The notes below the pieces were generated by a model. That model searched no databases, was not told the DNA's origin, and worked only from the letters and a program-made list of their open reading frames with translations. Positions 1 to 8,591 of a DNA stretch of 64,000 bases are shown here, piece after piece. Source of the DNA: GWF2-38-10 sp964527595 (lineage in GTDB: Bacteria > Babelota > Babeliae > Babelales > RVW-14); the NCBI GenBank assembly GCA_964527595.1, contig CAZGPI010000001.1, positions 186,001 through 250,000 of the forward strand, in the 5' to 3' direction. The stretch's first letter is position 1. The number at the start of each line of letters is the position of its first letter. A program made the position numbers and the translations under genes.

Positions 1-480
1 GGCATTGAAGCATCTGAAACCAAGCCTCTCATGCTCATTGTATTTAAAAAAACAAACCAAATAATCAGCGATGAAGATCTAAACTTCTTGGCAACTTATT
101 GGGAAATCGTTGATCAAAAAGATCAGAACGCGCTTAAATTTTTTGGTAATACACAAAGAGAAATCAACACAGCTCGTGAAGATACTACAAGCGCCAAAAA
201 CATCCTTGATAGCAATGGCGAAGCCTTCATGCGCTTGCTCGAAAAAGAGACCTATGATTTCAAGGGTAAAGACCTTGCACTTCAAATAGGGTTTACCATG
301 CTTACGTGGGCAACGATTGAATTGGTCAAACCCAAAGCCAAGGAGTTCATACAAAAATACGTTTGGGGTAAGGTTTCTGGCTCACCCGCACCTACACTAA
401 ATCCATTGGCACCCGCAATAGCAGCTTTAACAGAAGCGACAAATGCGCTGACGGCCGCTACAGCAGCACACGCTCACTAA
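1..480 (+). CDS. Hypothetical protein, 5' end outside window
   Basis: The frame is open from base 1 without a stop, so the gene very probably starts upstream; an internal ATG at 31 is the first in-window start. The visible part is mostly polar and charged, with one moderately hydrophobic stretch near residues 90-105 (LALQIGFTMLTWATIELV), and ends in an Ala/Thr-rich tail finishing HAH. I recognise no family. A strong hairpin with a T-rich tail follows at 504-538, so this is the last gene of its transcript. Confidence 0.6.
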   Translation, partial: GIEASETKPLMLIVFKKTNQIISDEDLNFLATYWEIVDQKDQNALKFFGNTQREINTAREDTTSAKNILDSNGEAFMRLLEKETYDFKGKDLALQIGFTMLTWATIELVKPKAKEFIQKYVWGKVSGSPAPTLNPLAPAIAALTEATNALTAATAAHAH

Positions 481-503
481 ATACTTCTTAACAAGCTATT
501 TAC

Positions 504-538
504 AAGAGGCGGCGACCGTTTTCAGTCGCCGCCTCTTT
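504..538 (+). terminator. Rho-independent terminator
   Basis: Inverted repeat AAGAGGCGGCGAC / GTCGCCGCCTCTT, a GC-rich stem of about 13 bp with an 8-nt loop, followed by TTTCG. It lies 24 bases after the stop at 480 and ends the first gene. Confidence 0.85.
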
Positions 539-663
539 CGTTGTCTTCACCTGGACTTTTTGCTGGTTTTAACCATACTATTTCAACACTTCCTCACATT
601 CTCTTCGGGAGGTGTCGGAGGGAACGGCCGACAATAATAATCTTTCGTATCACCAAAATTATT

Positions 664-671
664 GGGGGGGG
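664..671 (+). promoter_or_regulatory. G8 tract forming the ribosome binding site
   Basis: Eight consecutive G residues lie 6 bases upstream of the GTG start at 678 and take the place of the Shine-Dalgarno sequence. A change in tract length would alter the spacing. The same arrangement is seen at 7559-7566. Confidence 0.5.
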
Positions 672-677
672 AAAACA

Positions 678-1670
678 GTGAAATACGCTAACTTTTTTAC
701 AAAAGCTTTCTTGATTGCGTTTTTGCTTATTGCGGTTCAAAGCAAAGCGACCTTGCAAGGATATACGGTAGCCGAAGGTTGCGAAATTGGTCTTGCTGCT
801 GCTCGCCTTCCCCTTGCAATTGCATCAAAGACAAGTGCAAATTCAAACAATCCAAAACGAGCGCTTATCCTTGATATGATAACTCATGCAACCAGATCAA
901 TGGGCGAAATATTACATATGTATAACCAACCAAATGACATAAGGCACAATAGTTATGCATGTATCGCCTACGACCTTGAACGCTCTTGGATCAGCGCAAA
1001 AAAACTTTACGCCCTTGATGCAACCAAACCTCAAGCGGCCGTCGACACAAAAAAGGCTCTTCACCGTGGACGCGATATACTTTTGCCAGCAATTGAAAGT
1101 TTAACGGCATTGTTTCGCGCAACTTATAATCAAGACGATAGAGCAAGCCTTAATAATCGGATAGTCGCCGATAGTATTGGTGCCATTACCCGATCTTATG
1201 CAAATCTCATCGAAGATGACCAAAGCACGCCAGAAAAGATTTTTGCCACGGCGTATCTCATCTATTCTGTTTGCTTTGCACTCAATGACGGTTTGGGCAG
1301 CCCAGCCCAACCAACGAGAAGACAAAATGGCAATACGGGTGACGCGCTTGGGACCGCAGAACAGCTAACCCAAGAACAAATAGCAGCTCTTGGACTAGAT
1401 CGAGTTGCAGATGTTAACTATGAGCTAGCCGCCACAGAAGTACCACCATTGCCAGGCAATGCCGTCTTAAACCACGACTGTCCTATATTGTTTAGTGAAT
1501 TCGAAAACAATGAACGCGTATGGCGTTTTGCCTGCGGACATGCTGCATCAATGGAGGCATCCCGTTCGCCAGGGTTTGCAGCTTCACCTATTTGTCCATT
1601 TGGTGGTTGCAGAGATAGGCGTAAACACAACCTTGAGCATGCGGTAAATTATCATCCAACGACAAACTAA
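678..1670 (+). CDS. Exported protein with degenerate RING/U-box-like C-terminus
   Basis: The GTG at 678 is chosen because it follows a G8 tract and opens a clean signal peptide (KYANFFTKAFLIAFLLIAV, cut after QSKA); the frame is open further upstream to another GTG at 612. The protein has about 330 residues. The central part is mainly helical by composition and matches nothing I recognise. The C-terminus carries C268-P-I, then C286-G-H288, then C306-P-F-G-G-C311, the spacing style of a RING finger (CPI...CGH...CP..C) with the second Cys replaced by Leu. RING and U-box folds act in eukaryotic ubiquitin ligation, so a secreted bacterial version would fit a host-directed effector. The domain is incomplete (about five of eight ligands), so the function is an inference. 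It stands alone, upstream of the tRNA promoter. Confidence 0.7.
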   Translation: MKYANFFTKAFLIAFLLIAVQSKATLQGYTVAEGCEIGLAAARLPLAIASKTSANSNNPKRALILDMITHATRSMGEILHMYNQPNDIRHNSYACIAYDLERSWISAKKLYALDATKPQAAVDTKKALHRGRDILLPAIESLTALFRATYNQDDRASLNNRIVADSIGAITRSYANLIEDDQSTPEKIFATAYLIYSVCFALNDGLGSPAQPTRRQNGNTGDALGTAEQLTQEQIAALGLDRVADVNYELAATEVPPLPGNAVLNHDCPILFSEFENNERVWRFACGHAASMEASRSPGFAASPICPFGGCRDRRKHNLEHAVNYHPTTN

Positions 1671-1750
1671 CGTCCAAAGTTATCAGACTGAAAATCTGTA
1701 GAATTCTATAAAACACCTGATAATTATTTAATTCTCCGCATTCTTTTCAT

Positions 1751-1778
1751 TTGACAATTGGCAGGATCTCCCTATAAT
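1751..1778 (+). promoter_or_regulatory. Sigma70-type promoter for tRNA-fMet
   Basis: Perfect TTGACA at 1751-1756 and perfect TATAAT at 1773-1778 with a 16-bp spacer. It lies about 48 bases upstream of the tRNA 5' end and could also drive the methyltransferase downstream. Confidence 0.85.
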
Positions 1779-1825
1779 GAGATCAACATTGAAAATGCCT
1801 TAAGAATTCGCCTAAAAGTCGTTGT

Positions 1826-1902
<77 letters not shown>

Positions 1903-1927
1903 AAATCCCAAAGAATCATTTTTAATC

Positions 1928-2719
1928 ATGAATAATCTAAAAAAAAATCTTTTGTCTTTTCGTTTTGCCATCATATTTTTTCTTTCACTTAACATAATCG
2001 TTTTTGGAATAGGTACACAAAGTACATCGATTACCAAAAAGGAAATTTTTTGCTGTCCAGAATGCTTAACGTTTTTGAAACGCTTTATAGCAGATCCAAG
2101 TAATGTCGGCGCTTTGGCGCCAAGCTCAGTCGCCCTTGCCTCGGCAATAACTGCAGGCTTAGATCAAAGTGATCTCAAAACATATTTGAGTGGCCGCCAC
2201 ATTCTTGAAGTCGGGGCTGGAACCGGCGTATTCACTGAACAAATTATTGGAAAAATGGGGCCGCAAGACTCACTCGACGTTGTTGAGCTTGATGAAACAT
2301 TTTATCAAAAACTTGTCGAAAAATTTGGCAAACACCCTCAAGTGAGCATTTACCATTGCTCTATAACCGAATTTCATCCAACCCAAAAATATCATTATAT
2401 TATCTCAGGGCTCCCATTTAATGCTTTTCCATCAGGCCTTGTTCTCGATATTCTTAACAATTATAAATCGCTTATTGTCCCGAACGGAACAATTTCTTAC
2501 TTTGAATATATCGCAATACCAATGATCAAAATGTGGGGATTGAGCGCTTGTTCGATCTGTTCAAAAAGCGCGAGTATTGAAAAAGAAAACTATAGTCAAA
2601 CACTTGAACACCTAAAGGTGTTTAAAACGTTATTTGAGGCAACAACCGAAAATGCTGTTATTGCCAATATTCCGCCAGCCCGGGCAATCATCTGCCATGG
2701 CTTTCAAAATAGAATCTAA
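1928..2719 (+). CDS. PmtA-like SAM-dependent methyltransferase, membrane anchored
   Basis: Class I methyltransferase of 263 residues. The SAM motif I is HILEVGAGTGVFTE (about residues 96-109), followed by an acidic VVELD strand and IISGLPFNAFP, which corresponds to the NLPF-like block of the phospholipid N-methyltransferase/rRNA dimethylase superfamily. The upstream block NVGALAPSSVALA is characteristic of PmtA-type phosphatidylethanolamine N-methyltransferases, which make phosphatidylcholine. Residues 9-30 form an N-terminal hydrophobic segment and are followed by a Cys pair (CCPEC). The start is 25 bases after the tRNA, so both may share a transcript. The lipid substrate is inferred from family resemblance; an rRNA adenine methylase relative is the alternative. 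Confidence 0.7.
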   Translation: MNNLKKNLLSFRFAIIFFLSLNIIVFGIGTQSTSITKKEIFCCPECLTFLKRFIADPSNVGALAPSSVALASAITAGLDQSDLKTYLSGRHILEVGAGTGVFTEQIIGKMGPQDSLDVVELDETFYQKLVEKFGKHPQVSIYHCSITEFHPTQKYHYIISGLPFNAFPSGLVLDILNNYKSLIVPNGTISYFEYIAIPMIKMWGLSACSICSKSASIEKENYSQTLEHLKVFKTLFEATTENAVIANIPPARAIICHGFQNRI

Positions 2720-2739
2720 AGATATTATTATTTTTGCTA

Positions 2740-3189
2740 TTATTCCAAATCAAGCAACTGTTTGAGACTGAGTAATTGCTCCCTAAATTCTCGGACGTTT
2801 TGCATAAACGCTTCGTCTTTGACTGTTTCACGTTTTTCGTTGGAACTTACTGCCGGCTGCACTAAATGCTCCACGACCTGTTGCTCACTTGTGGCGCACT
2901 CGATCGCTTCGGGTTGTACAACCTCGTTTTCTTGACCGCTGAGGATTGATTGTATTTGTTTTTTTGCTTGCGAAAGAGACATTTTTTTGTTGTGGACAAG
3001 ATCTTTGATGGTTACAAAAACATTAAGATCGTCCCGTGAATAGAATTTTTGCCCCGAGCCAGAACGCTCGAATTTAAGCCTAAATTCCTTTTCCCAAAAA
3101 TTAATAATAAACTTTTTTACATTAAGTTCCCGAGCAATCTCCTCGACACTCAAAAACTTCTTCGCCATCGAACCTTTTTGATGCTGCAT
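2740..3189 (-). CDS. MerR-like HTH transcriptional regulator
   Basis: The N-terminal winged helix-turn-helix reads LSVEEIARELNVKKFIINFW and is followed by a wing with FYSRDDL, as in MerR proteins. The rest is an acidic, Glu/Gln-rich tail ending in a probable short coiled coil (VREFREQLLSLKQLLDLE); no effector-binding domain is visible. Start 3189 is preferred because GGAGG sits 8 bases upstream; the frame extends to an ATG at 3213 without a good site. The first 68 bases lie inside the end of the biotin carrier gene, so translation is likely coupled. Its place downstream of two acyl-CoA carboxylase subunits suggests, but does not prove, regulation of that operon. Confidence 0.75.
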   Translation of the reverse strand: MQHQKGSMAKKFLSVEEIARELNVKKFIINFWEKEFRLKFERSGSGQKFYSRDDLNVFVTIKDLVHNKKMSLSQAKKQIQSILSGQENEVVQPEAIECATSEQQVVEHLVQPAVSSNEKRETVKDEAFMQNVREFREQLLSLKQLLDLE

Positions 3190-3817
3190 CACCGCTTCCT
3201 CCTCTTCTTTCAAACGTAACTATTACTTGATTTGGTTTTACCAAATTTCCTTCAGAAATAGAAAGAGTTTTTATAAAAGCCGGAAAAGGTGCGCAAATTT
3301 CGTTCTCCATCTTCATCGACTCGATAACCACAACGGGCTGATTTTTGGCCACAAATTGCCCAGCAACCACTTTAACGGCTATTACCAGCCCGGCCAATGG
3401 GCTTTTAAGCACAAGGTCATGGTCACCAAGCACCGGTTCCTGGTCAACCAAACATATGGCCGGCTTAAACAAGCCAACTGATTTGGGTAGCGGAATTACT
3501 TCCCTGACGGGAGAAATGGTAGCAATTGTTCCGGTATTAACCAGGAGAACATCAGATACCAATGCCTCACCAACAACTCGCTCAACGATTTTGGCCTTAA
3601 CCAATTTACCGTTAAAATCAAAAACGATAGCATCCTGCCTAACACCGCCAAGCTCATTATTTTTCTGTGAAGACCAATTGATAACACGGCAAGAAAATGT
3701 TTTTGGACCTTCCCCCATCGACGCATCATCAACGATAATCGACCAAACGTCATCAACACCTCGGCCGAGCGTTAGGGTGTAACTTTTGCCGTTAAATTGT
3801 AATTTTGTTATTTCCAC
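3122..3817 (-). CDS. Biotin carboxyl carrier protein/domain
   Basis: The C-terminal biotinyl domain has the canonical biotin-accepting lysine in VVIESMKMENE, preceded by LKSPLAGLV and followed by ICAPFPAFIKTLSISEGNLV. About 110 residues of unassigned sequence precede it, like the linker domain of acyl-CoA carboxylase alpha chains. The GTG at 3817 is chosen because GGAAGGA lies 6 bases upstream; the frame also extends to a GTG at 3832. It overlaps the end of the biotin carboxylase gene by 10 bases and runs 68 bases into the MerR gene. The tail after VIVTFERR is poorly conserved in character and is shaped by that overlap. The biotinylated lysine is carboxylated by the upstream enzyme; the acyl-CoA acceptor is unknown because no carboxyltransferase is nearby. 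Confidence 0.85.
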   Translation of the reverse strand: MEITKLQFNGKSYTLTLGRGVDDVWSIIVDDASMGEGPKTFSCRVINWSSQKNNELGGVRQDAIVFDFNGKLVKAKIVERVVGEALVSDVLLVNTGTIATISPVREVIPLPKSVGLFKPAICLVDQEPVLGDHDLVLKSPLAGLVIAVKVVAGQFVAKNQPVVVIESMKMENEICAPFPAFIKTLSISEGNLVKPNQVIVTFERRGGSGDAASKRFDGEEVFECRGDCSGT

Positions 3818-5361
3818 TGTTGTTCCTTCCACAAATTCACCTGGTTGCTGATATTGGGTATATCTTGATACGTTTCCTGAGCTGCTTTTAATTGTTGTTC
3901 TTTATGCAAAGCCTGCGAAAGAGCAAGGGCAATCAAAGCCGAAATATCACAATCGGAACCAATAAAGACCTCATTAAGTTGGGCTGTAAGCAATGGGTCT
4001 TTAAGCGTTTGCGTATCAAATGCACCCGATTTAAAAATCTCTGTTGCTAAAAGCCGCTGTAAAAAAGTAATGTTGGTTGCAATCCCCCCGATAACATATT
4101 GCCTCAATACATCAAGCATGTATCCAAGAGCTATTAAACGCGTCGGCCCATACGTGGTCACCTTGGCGATCATAGCGTCAAAAAATGGGGTAATTTCTTT
4201 GAATTCTTCAAGATCATGGTCATGCCGCAACCATGGTCCGTTGGGCAATTGAAGGTGGGTAATAACCCCCGTTGATGGAGCAAAATTATTACTCGGATCC
4301 TCGGCATAAATACGGCACTCAATGGCATGGCCGTGCCGCCGAATGTCTTCCTGGCAATAAGGTAGGAGGCCTGTTTGGGCAACTTCTAGCTGTAATGCAA
4401 CCAAATCAACCCCGGTCGTCATCTCGGTAACCGAATGCTCAACCTGTAAACGCGTATTCATTTCTAAGAAGTAAAAAGAATCTTCATTGCGGGTCGTTCC
4501 CTCCCGCCCCTCCCTAGAAACAACCATAAACTCAACCGTCCCAATACTTTTATAATTAACGGCACGGGCCAGAGTAATCGCGGCCTCATACATCTTATCT
4601 AAAACATCCTGCGAAACAAATAAACAAGGAGCTTCTTCTACAATTTTCTGATGACGCCGTTGAATGGAGCACTCGCGTTCAAAAAAATGAACGGCCTTAT
4701 CTCCATCTCCTGCTATTTGAACTTCAACGTGTCGACCCTGTTCAAGGTATTTTTCCAAAAGTAGCTCTTTACTACCGGTCATGCGGCTGGCCTCAGAAAC
4801 CACGGCTCCCCAGGCGGCATCAAGTTCGGTTGCATCTAGCACCTTACGCATTGCTTTGCCACCACCGGCCAATGGATCTTTAATGATTATCGGAAATCCA
4901 AGCATTGCCGCTATCGTGTGAGCTTGGGCCAAGTTGTCCAAATCTTGTAATGAGATAAACATACCGGGAACTACCGGCACTCCAACCGATTCTGCTAGCT
5001 TGCGGGCCTGAATTTTATCTCCCATCACGGCCATAGCATCGGGACTTGGGCCAATCCATATTAGTCCAGAATCGATCACTCTACTGGCAAACTGTGCATT
5101 TTCTGCCAAAAACCCATACCCTGGATGAATCGCATCAACCCCTGCCTTGGACGCTATCCCGAGCACCTCGTTTTGATTTGTGTATGCAGAAAAACCTCGA
5201 CCAGAAAGTTCATATGATTCATCGGCAGCGTGCACATATCGGGCCCCTGCATCGTCGGACGAATAAACGGCCACCGTTTGTATACCAAGCGCCTTACAAG
5301 CCGATTGGATGCGTAAAGCAACCTCTGACCTATTTATAATTAAAACTTTTTTGATCATTTT
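3808..5361 (-). CDS. accC: Biotin carboxylase subunit of acyl-CoA carboxylase
   Basis: ATP-grasp enzyme that carboxylates biotin with bicarbonate and ATP. The N-terminus KKVLIINRSEVALRIQSA is the typical biotin carboxylase start. HPGYGFLAENAQFA, ERECSIQRRHQKIVEEAP and the catalytic FLEMNTRLQVEHSVTE are all present. Two deviations are visible: AGGGKAMRKV in place of GGGGKGMR in the flexible ATP loop, and VEHSVTE for VEHPVTE. It has 517 residues and is longer than E. coli AccC (about 450). The ATG at 5361 gives the canonical N-terminus; an ATG at 5382 and the open frame to 5427 are alternatives. First gene of the overlapping run accC, biotin carrier, MerR. Confidence 0.88.
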   Translation of the reverse strand, partial: KMIKKVLIINRSEVALRIQSACKALGIQTVAVYSSDDAGARYVHAADESYELSGRGFSAYTNQNEVLGIASKAGVDAIHPGYGFLAENAQFASRVIDSGLIWIGPSPDAMAVMGDKIQARKLAESVGVPVVPGMFISLQDLDNLAQAHTIAAMLGFPIIIKDPLAGGGKAMRKVLDATELDAAWGAVVSEASRMTGSKELLLEKYLEQGRHVEVQIAGDGDKAVHFFERECSIQRRHQKIVEEAPCLFVSQDVLDKMYEAAITLARAVNYKSIGTVEFMVVSREGREGTTRNEDSFYFLEMNTRLQVEHSVTEMTTGVDLVALQLEVAQTGLLPYCQEDIRRHGHAIECRIYAEDPSNNFAPSTGVITHLQLPNGPWLRHDHDLEEFKEITPFFDAMIAKVTTYGPTRLIALGYMLDVLRQYVIGGIATNITFLQRLLATEIFKSGAFDTQTLKDPLLTAQLNEVFIGSDCDISALIALALSQALHKEQQLKAAQETYQDIPNISNQVNLWKEQQWK

Positions 5362-5504
5362 TTGAGAGCAACCATCGTTCATGAATAAACCTATATACCC
5401 GCTAAGTACACCAATAACTACCAACAAAACCTAATATTTCAAGGCACAGGTAAGTGTAGCGAAAATAATAATGGTTTGCGAATGGGTGTGCTCTTTCAAG
5501 ACAT

Positions 5505-5645
5505 ATGAACAAAGGCCGAGAACATTTTCAAAAAATTACAGGTGGTATTTTAGCGTCAAAGCCACGGTTATTTGCATTGGCAAAGGCGTTTGCCTTACAA
5601 AAAAACAATCTATATATTATTGAAGAAGGCTGCAAATTAGTCTAA
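5505..5645 (+). CDS. Small ORF of 46 codons, doubtful
   Basis: An ATG-initiated frame reading MNKGREHFQKITGG and ending EEGCKLV fills much of the 318-base gap between accC and the next gene. No convincing ribosome binding site precedes it. Its first codons contain AAAGGCCGAGAAC, identical to the left arm of the terminator at 6733, which hints at a chance or repeat-derived origin. I recognise no family. The rest of the gap shows only AT-rich sequence. Confidence 0.2.
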   Translation: MNKGREHFQKITGGILASKPRLFALAKAFALQKNNLYIIEEGCKLV

Positions 5646-5679
5646 TTTTGAGGGGTTTTATAATTTTTGGGGTTCATGC

Positions 5680-6720
5680 ATGAATAAATTCGTTAAGTTA
5701 ATTTTCTTTTCATCGTTTTTCTTGGCTCAAGCTTTTATGTCCAATATTCAAGCAAAAGCACCAAGAGCCCAATCGCATGCTAACGTTTATCAACAATTGT
5801 TAAATTGCACGTTTGAAGACCGACTTGTCGCCGATTGCTCAATCGTTTTATCAATCAACCCAGAATTAAAAAAAGAGATTCTTGAAGGAGATAATTCTCA
5901 ACAAACCAAGGATTTCTTCATCGCGGCTCAACAAAATAAATTTGCCACACTTATTCATCAGCTCTCTCAAGATGAACAAATAAGCCTTTTTGCCCATTGG
6001 ATTGCAGATGAAATAAAGCAACCAAAAATCATTTCGCTTACTAAACAATCTTTGTTCATGTTAACAGACAAGGACGGTGATCTAGAAGCAGATTATCTTT
6101 ACGCTAAACAGGATGATGAAGAATCGGTTACCGAAGCTGATCAAGTTTTTTCGAATAGATCAATAGACCCAAATTATTATGACGCAATGCTTACAAAAAT
6201 TAAAAGCTCATCGGCATTAAAATCGACAAATACTTCAATGGTTTTATGCCAACCATATCTTTGCCTTATTTCCTTTTTTTTCTTAGGGCAAATAGCTCAA
6301 GCATTTTTGGATTTTTTTGGTAAAAATTCTGATAAAAAGCCTGAGGCTGAGCACTCTTTTTATGACCTATCCTATAATGAACTTTGCCAATTGCTTAATG
6401 CTATGAATGGCTCGCTAAATATTCCCCTTAATCAGACAGACAACGTTTTGTTCAACTGTTCTTTAAAAAACAATCTTAAGCCGGAAGATTTAAATAACCA
6501 TAAGATTGCTGATCTACTAAAAAAAGTTGAAGACTGTTTTCATCGAAAAGAACTTGAAGCAATGGAGAGCGATAATCAATTTGACTCTAGCGACAGCCTC
6601 CTTAAAGCATTCAAAAATCAACCGAAGCAAGAACAACTAGTAATTTTGATGTATTATTTTTATGGAGCATCTCTCTATAGAATCACTTCATTATATGCCA
6701 ATGCGCTTGAAACGATGTAA
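5680..6720 (+). CDS. Exported protein of unknown function
   Basis: A protein of 346 residues with a clear signal peptide (LIFFSSFFLAQAFMSN, cleavage near IQAKA). A second hydrophobic stretch near residues 187-215 (LCLISFFFLGQIAQAF) may be a membrane segment. An acidic segment sits around residues 130-155 (DKDGDLEADYLYAKQDDEES). No enzyme motif or known domain is visible. A weak GGGG lies upstream of the ATG and a strong terminator follows the stop. It stands alone between minus-strand genes. Confidence 0.75.
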   Translation: MNKFVKLIFFSSFFLAQAFMSNIQAKAPRAQSHANVYQQLLNCTFEDRLVADCSIVLSINPELKKEILEGDNSQQTKDFFIAAQQNKFATLIHQLSQDEQISLFAHWIADEIKQPKIISLTKQSLFMLTDKDGDLEADYLYAKQDDEESVTEADQVFSNRSIDPNYYDAMLTKIKSSSALKSTNTSMVLCQPYLCLISFFFLGQIAQAFLDFFGKNSDKKPEAEHSFYDLSYNELCQLLNAMNGSLNIPLNQTDNVLFNCSLKNNLKPEDLNNHKIADLLKKVEDCFHRKELEAMESDNQFDSSDSLLKAFKNQPKQEQLVILMYYFYGASLYRITSLYANALETM

Positions 6721-6732
6721 AGACTTAGCCAA

Positions 6733-6768
6733 AAAGGCCGAGAACAATTAGAAACGTTCTCGGCCTTT
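6733..6768. terminator. Bidirectional terminator
   Basis: Perfect 13-bp inverted repeat AAAGGCCGAGAAC / GTTCTCGGCCTTT with a 10-nt loop, bounded by A and T runs. It lies between the plus-strand gene ending at 6720 and the minus-strand gene ending at 6797 and can serve both. Confidence 0.85.
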
Positions 6769-6796
6769 AAAGTATCTCTGTTATTCTAGGATCCCC

Positions 6797-7063
6797 TTAG
6801 AACCTGAATATAGCGCGAATCTTTCTGATGATATCATCAACACTTCGCGTAATCCAAGCCAACTTGAGAGCTTCTGCTCCATAATAAAGCAAAATTAAGC
6901 CAACAAAGAATAATAAAATGCCAACTATAACCTTATAGGCAAGCGCAATGGCAATGATACCCAAGATAATTGCGAGCAATCCCTTAATCACATCAGCATT
7001 TGGTACACTCGTACCACCTTGTCCAGAAACCCCATTCCCCCGGTCCTTTTGCATGTCATTCAT
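6797..7063 (-). CDS. Small two-TM membrane protein
   Basis: About 88 residues. A polar Gly-rich N-terminus (DRGNGVSGQGGTS) is followed by two adjacent hydrophobic helices (GLLAIILGIIAIALAYKV and VGILLFFVGLILLYYGA) and a basic amphipathic tail (DDIIRKIRAIFRF). The ATG at 7063 has AAGGAG 5 bases upstream. No family is recognised. It resembles the next small membrane gene upstream in size and architecture, so the two may act together or be distant paralogs. Confidence 0.65.
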   Translation of the reverse strand: MNDMQKDRGNGVSGQGGTSVPNADVIKGLLAIILGIIAIALAYKVIVGILLFFVGLILLYYGAEALKLAWITRSVDDIIRKIRAIFRF

Positions 7064-7180
7064 CACATCTCCTTTGTTAATGCCTAAACTTCAACCTCCT
7101 GCGTCAAAAACAGGCTCTACACTAACCTTAGCAAAAGAAGAGCAAAAAATTCAATATTAATTTTTAATTGAACGGAATTT

Positions 7181-7405
7181 TTATTTTTTTAAAAACAAAA
7201 CAAAAACACCCCAAGCTATAAACAGGGCTCCTAAAATAATATGAAAATACTGAGAAACCAGTTGCCCAATCCAAGGAACGGCTATAATAAGACCGAGTAA
7301 AATAAGAAGAACACCCTTAACAATACCCTTCCCCTTGAATTTTGAAAAACAACAGGCCCCGCATTCTTGTTTTGTTTCTGACGCTGGTGGTTGCATTTGA
7401 TTCAC
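7181..7405 (-). CDS. Small two-TM membrane protein, Cys-rich N-terminus
   Basis: 74 residues. The N-terminus has ECGACC, followed by two hydrophobic helices (GVLLILLGLIIAVPWIG and YFHIILGALFIAWGVFVLF) and a KK end. The GTG start at 7405 is supported by AAAGGAG 6 bases upstream. The CGACC cluster could bind metal or be acylated, but this is speculative. It lies 117 bases upstream of another two-TM protein on the same strand, so co-transcription is likely. Confidence 0.65.
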   Translation of the reverse strand: MNQMQPPASETKQECGACCFSKFKGKGIVKGVLLILLGLIIAVPWIGQLVSQYFHIILGALFIAWGVFVLFLKK

Positions 7406-7499
7406 TTCAAACTCCTTTCATACTTCTCGATAAAAACGCTTATCACAACTTTGTTATTCTACTCCTATTGCTTCCAATATATCAAGTTAGTCGGTTGCC

Positions 7500-7529
7500 T
7501 TGACACAGAAAGCACCAATCAACTATCAT
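7500..7529 (+). promoter_or_regulatory. Candidate promoter for the exported coiled-coil protein
   Basis: TTGACA at 7500-7505 and TATCAT at 7524-7529 with an 18-bp spacer, about 40 bases before the start codon at 7569. Confidence 0.6.
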
Positions 7530-7558
7530 TTGATAAGGGGAAAAACGGGAAAATTCAA

Positions 7559-7566
7559 GGGGGGGG
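7559..7566 (+). promoter_or_regulatory. G8 tract at the ribosome binding site
   Basis: Eight G residues end 2 bases before the ATG at 7569 and serve as the Shine-Dalgarno region. As at 664-671, replication slippage here would change translation initiation of an exported protein. Confidence 0.5.
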
Positions 7567-7568
7567 TT

Positions 7569-8522
7569 ATGAAACTGAAGCGTATTCAGAAAATATCTAT
7601 TATTCATTTGGTTGTCTTATTTTCTTTTACATTTACAACGGCTCATCCATTTCAACAGCCGCCAGAAATCAACGCAATGATCGAAAAGCTTACCGCTCAA
7701 ATTAATGCACTAAAAGCCAGTGGTCCATTGTCGCCAGAATGCTGCCAGCAATTGCAACAAGATCTTATGCCAAACCTTAAGCAAGTTATCGGCCAACTTA
7801 AAGAATCGACGGCACGGCTAGAAGGCCAACTCAAAGAAAAAGACGAAAAAAATGCAGCAAAAAAAAAGTATCTCTTGCTGCTCTTGCTATTATTACTGCT
7901 CCTTTTGGGCGGCGTAACGACCACCTGCTGGATGAAGATTACGTCATTATTCAAAACAACACACGACTCTCAACAACAAGACATCGCCGAAAGGCTCAAT
8001 CGTTTTAATGATGACTTCCAAGGGCGAATTGCCCAAAGCAACCAGGCTTGCGCTGCCGGCATTGCTGCAATTGATCGCCAAATGGTTGGGCTTGCCGAAA
8101 CACAACAAGCAACGCGAGAAGACATTGACGACCTAAATGAGCAATTAAACAATCATCGCGAGAATACTCAAACACGATCGGTGGCACTTGAACAGGAAAT
8201 TGCCACCACCAATCGCACAGTTCAAGAATTGGGTAATCAATTAGGACAAGGCATAAACGCCACGCAAGAGCAAATCAACCTGCTTGGCGAACAGATGGCG
8301 CAACGGCTGGATGAACCTGATGTTAACGCGCAAACAACAACTGCCCGCCAAGCGGCTCAGGAAAATCCGTCAGTATGCGATTGCGCGTCCAAACTATTCT
8401 GGTCAATTTTGGACGCAAGCCCCGGCCTTTCTGGTTTATCAGGCATACTTCCAGGGGCCTCTGCGGCAGCATCAGGGCAACCGACCGGAACAGGAAGCGG
8501 ACAAGGCGGCAAAAAAAATTAA
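7569..8522 (+). CDS. Exported or membrane-anchored coiled-coil protein
   Basis: About 317 residues; the frame is open upstream to 7500, but the ATG at 7569 follows the G-rich site and starts a signal peptide (ISIIHLVVLFSFTFTTA). A first coiled coil (about residues 25-95) leads into a very Leu-rich membrane helix (LLLLLLLLLLLLGG, about residues 100-115). A long helical, Gln/Asn-rich coiled coil follows (to about 255) and a Gly/Ser/Ala-rich tail ends the protein. With a cleaved signal and one further helix it would be anchored with a large extracytoplasmic domain; the layout recalls sensor or tether proteins but no specific domain is seen. Confidence 0.75.
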   Translation: MKLKRIQKISIIHLVVLFSFTFTTAHPFQQPPEINAMIEKLTAQINALKASGPLSPECCQQLQQDLMPNLKQVIGQLKESTARLEGQLKEKDEKNAAKKKYLLLLLLLLLLLLGGVTTTCWMKITSLFKTTHDSQQQDIAERLNRFNDDFQGRIAQSNQACAAGIAAIDRQMVGLAETQQATREDIDDLNEQLNNHRENTQTRSVALEQEIATTNRTVQELGNQLGQGINATQEQINLLGEQMAQRLDEPDVNAQTTTARQAAQENPSVCDCASKLFWSILDASPGLSGLSGILPGASAAASGQPTGTGSGQGGKKN

Positions 8523-8591
8523 AGATGTCAACAACATTGCCATACAAACAGAAATAATAACCACGGCAAAGCAAGAAGAACGCCGAACCGT

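Noticed and set aside
3345..3782. 145-codon plus-strand frame
   Set aside because: Antisense to the biotin carrier gene, with no start signals and low-quality Ser/Thr-rich sequence.
5511..5523. Second copy of the 6733 terminator arm
   Set aside because: Only the left arm is present and no complementary arm follows, so it is not a terminator.
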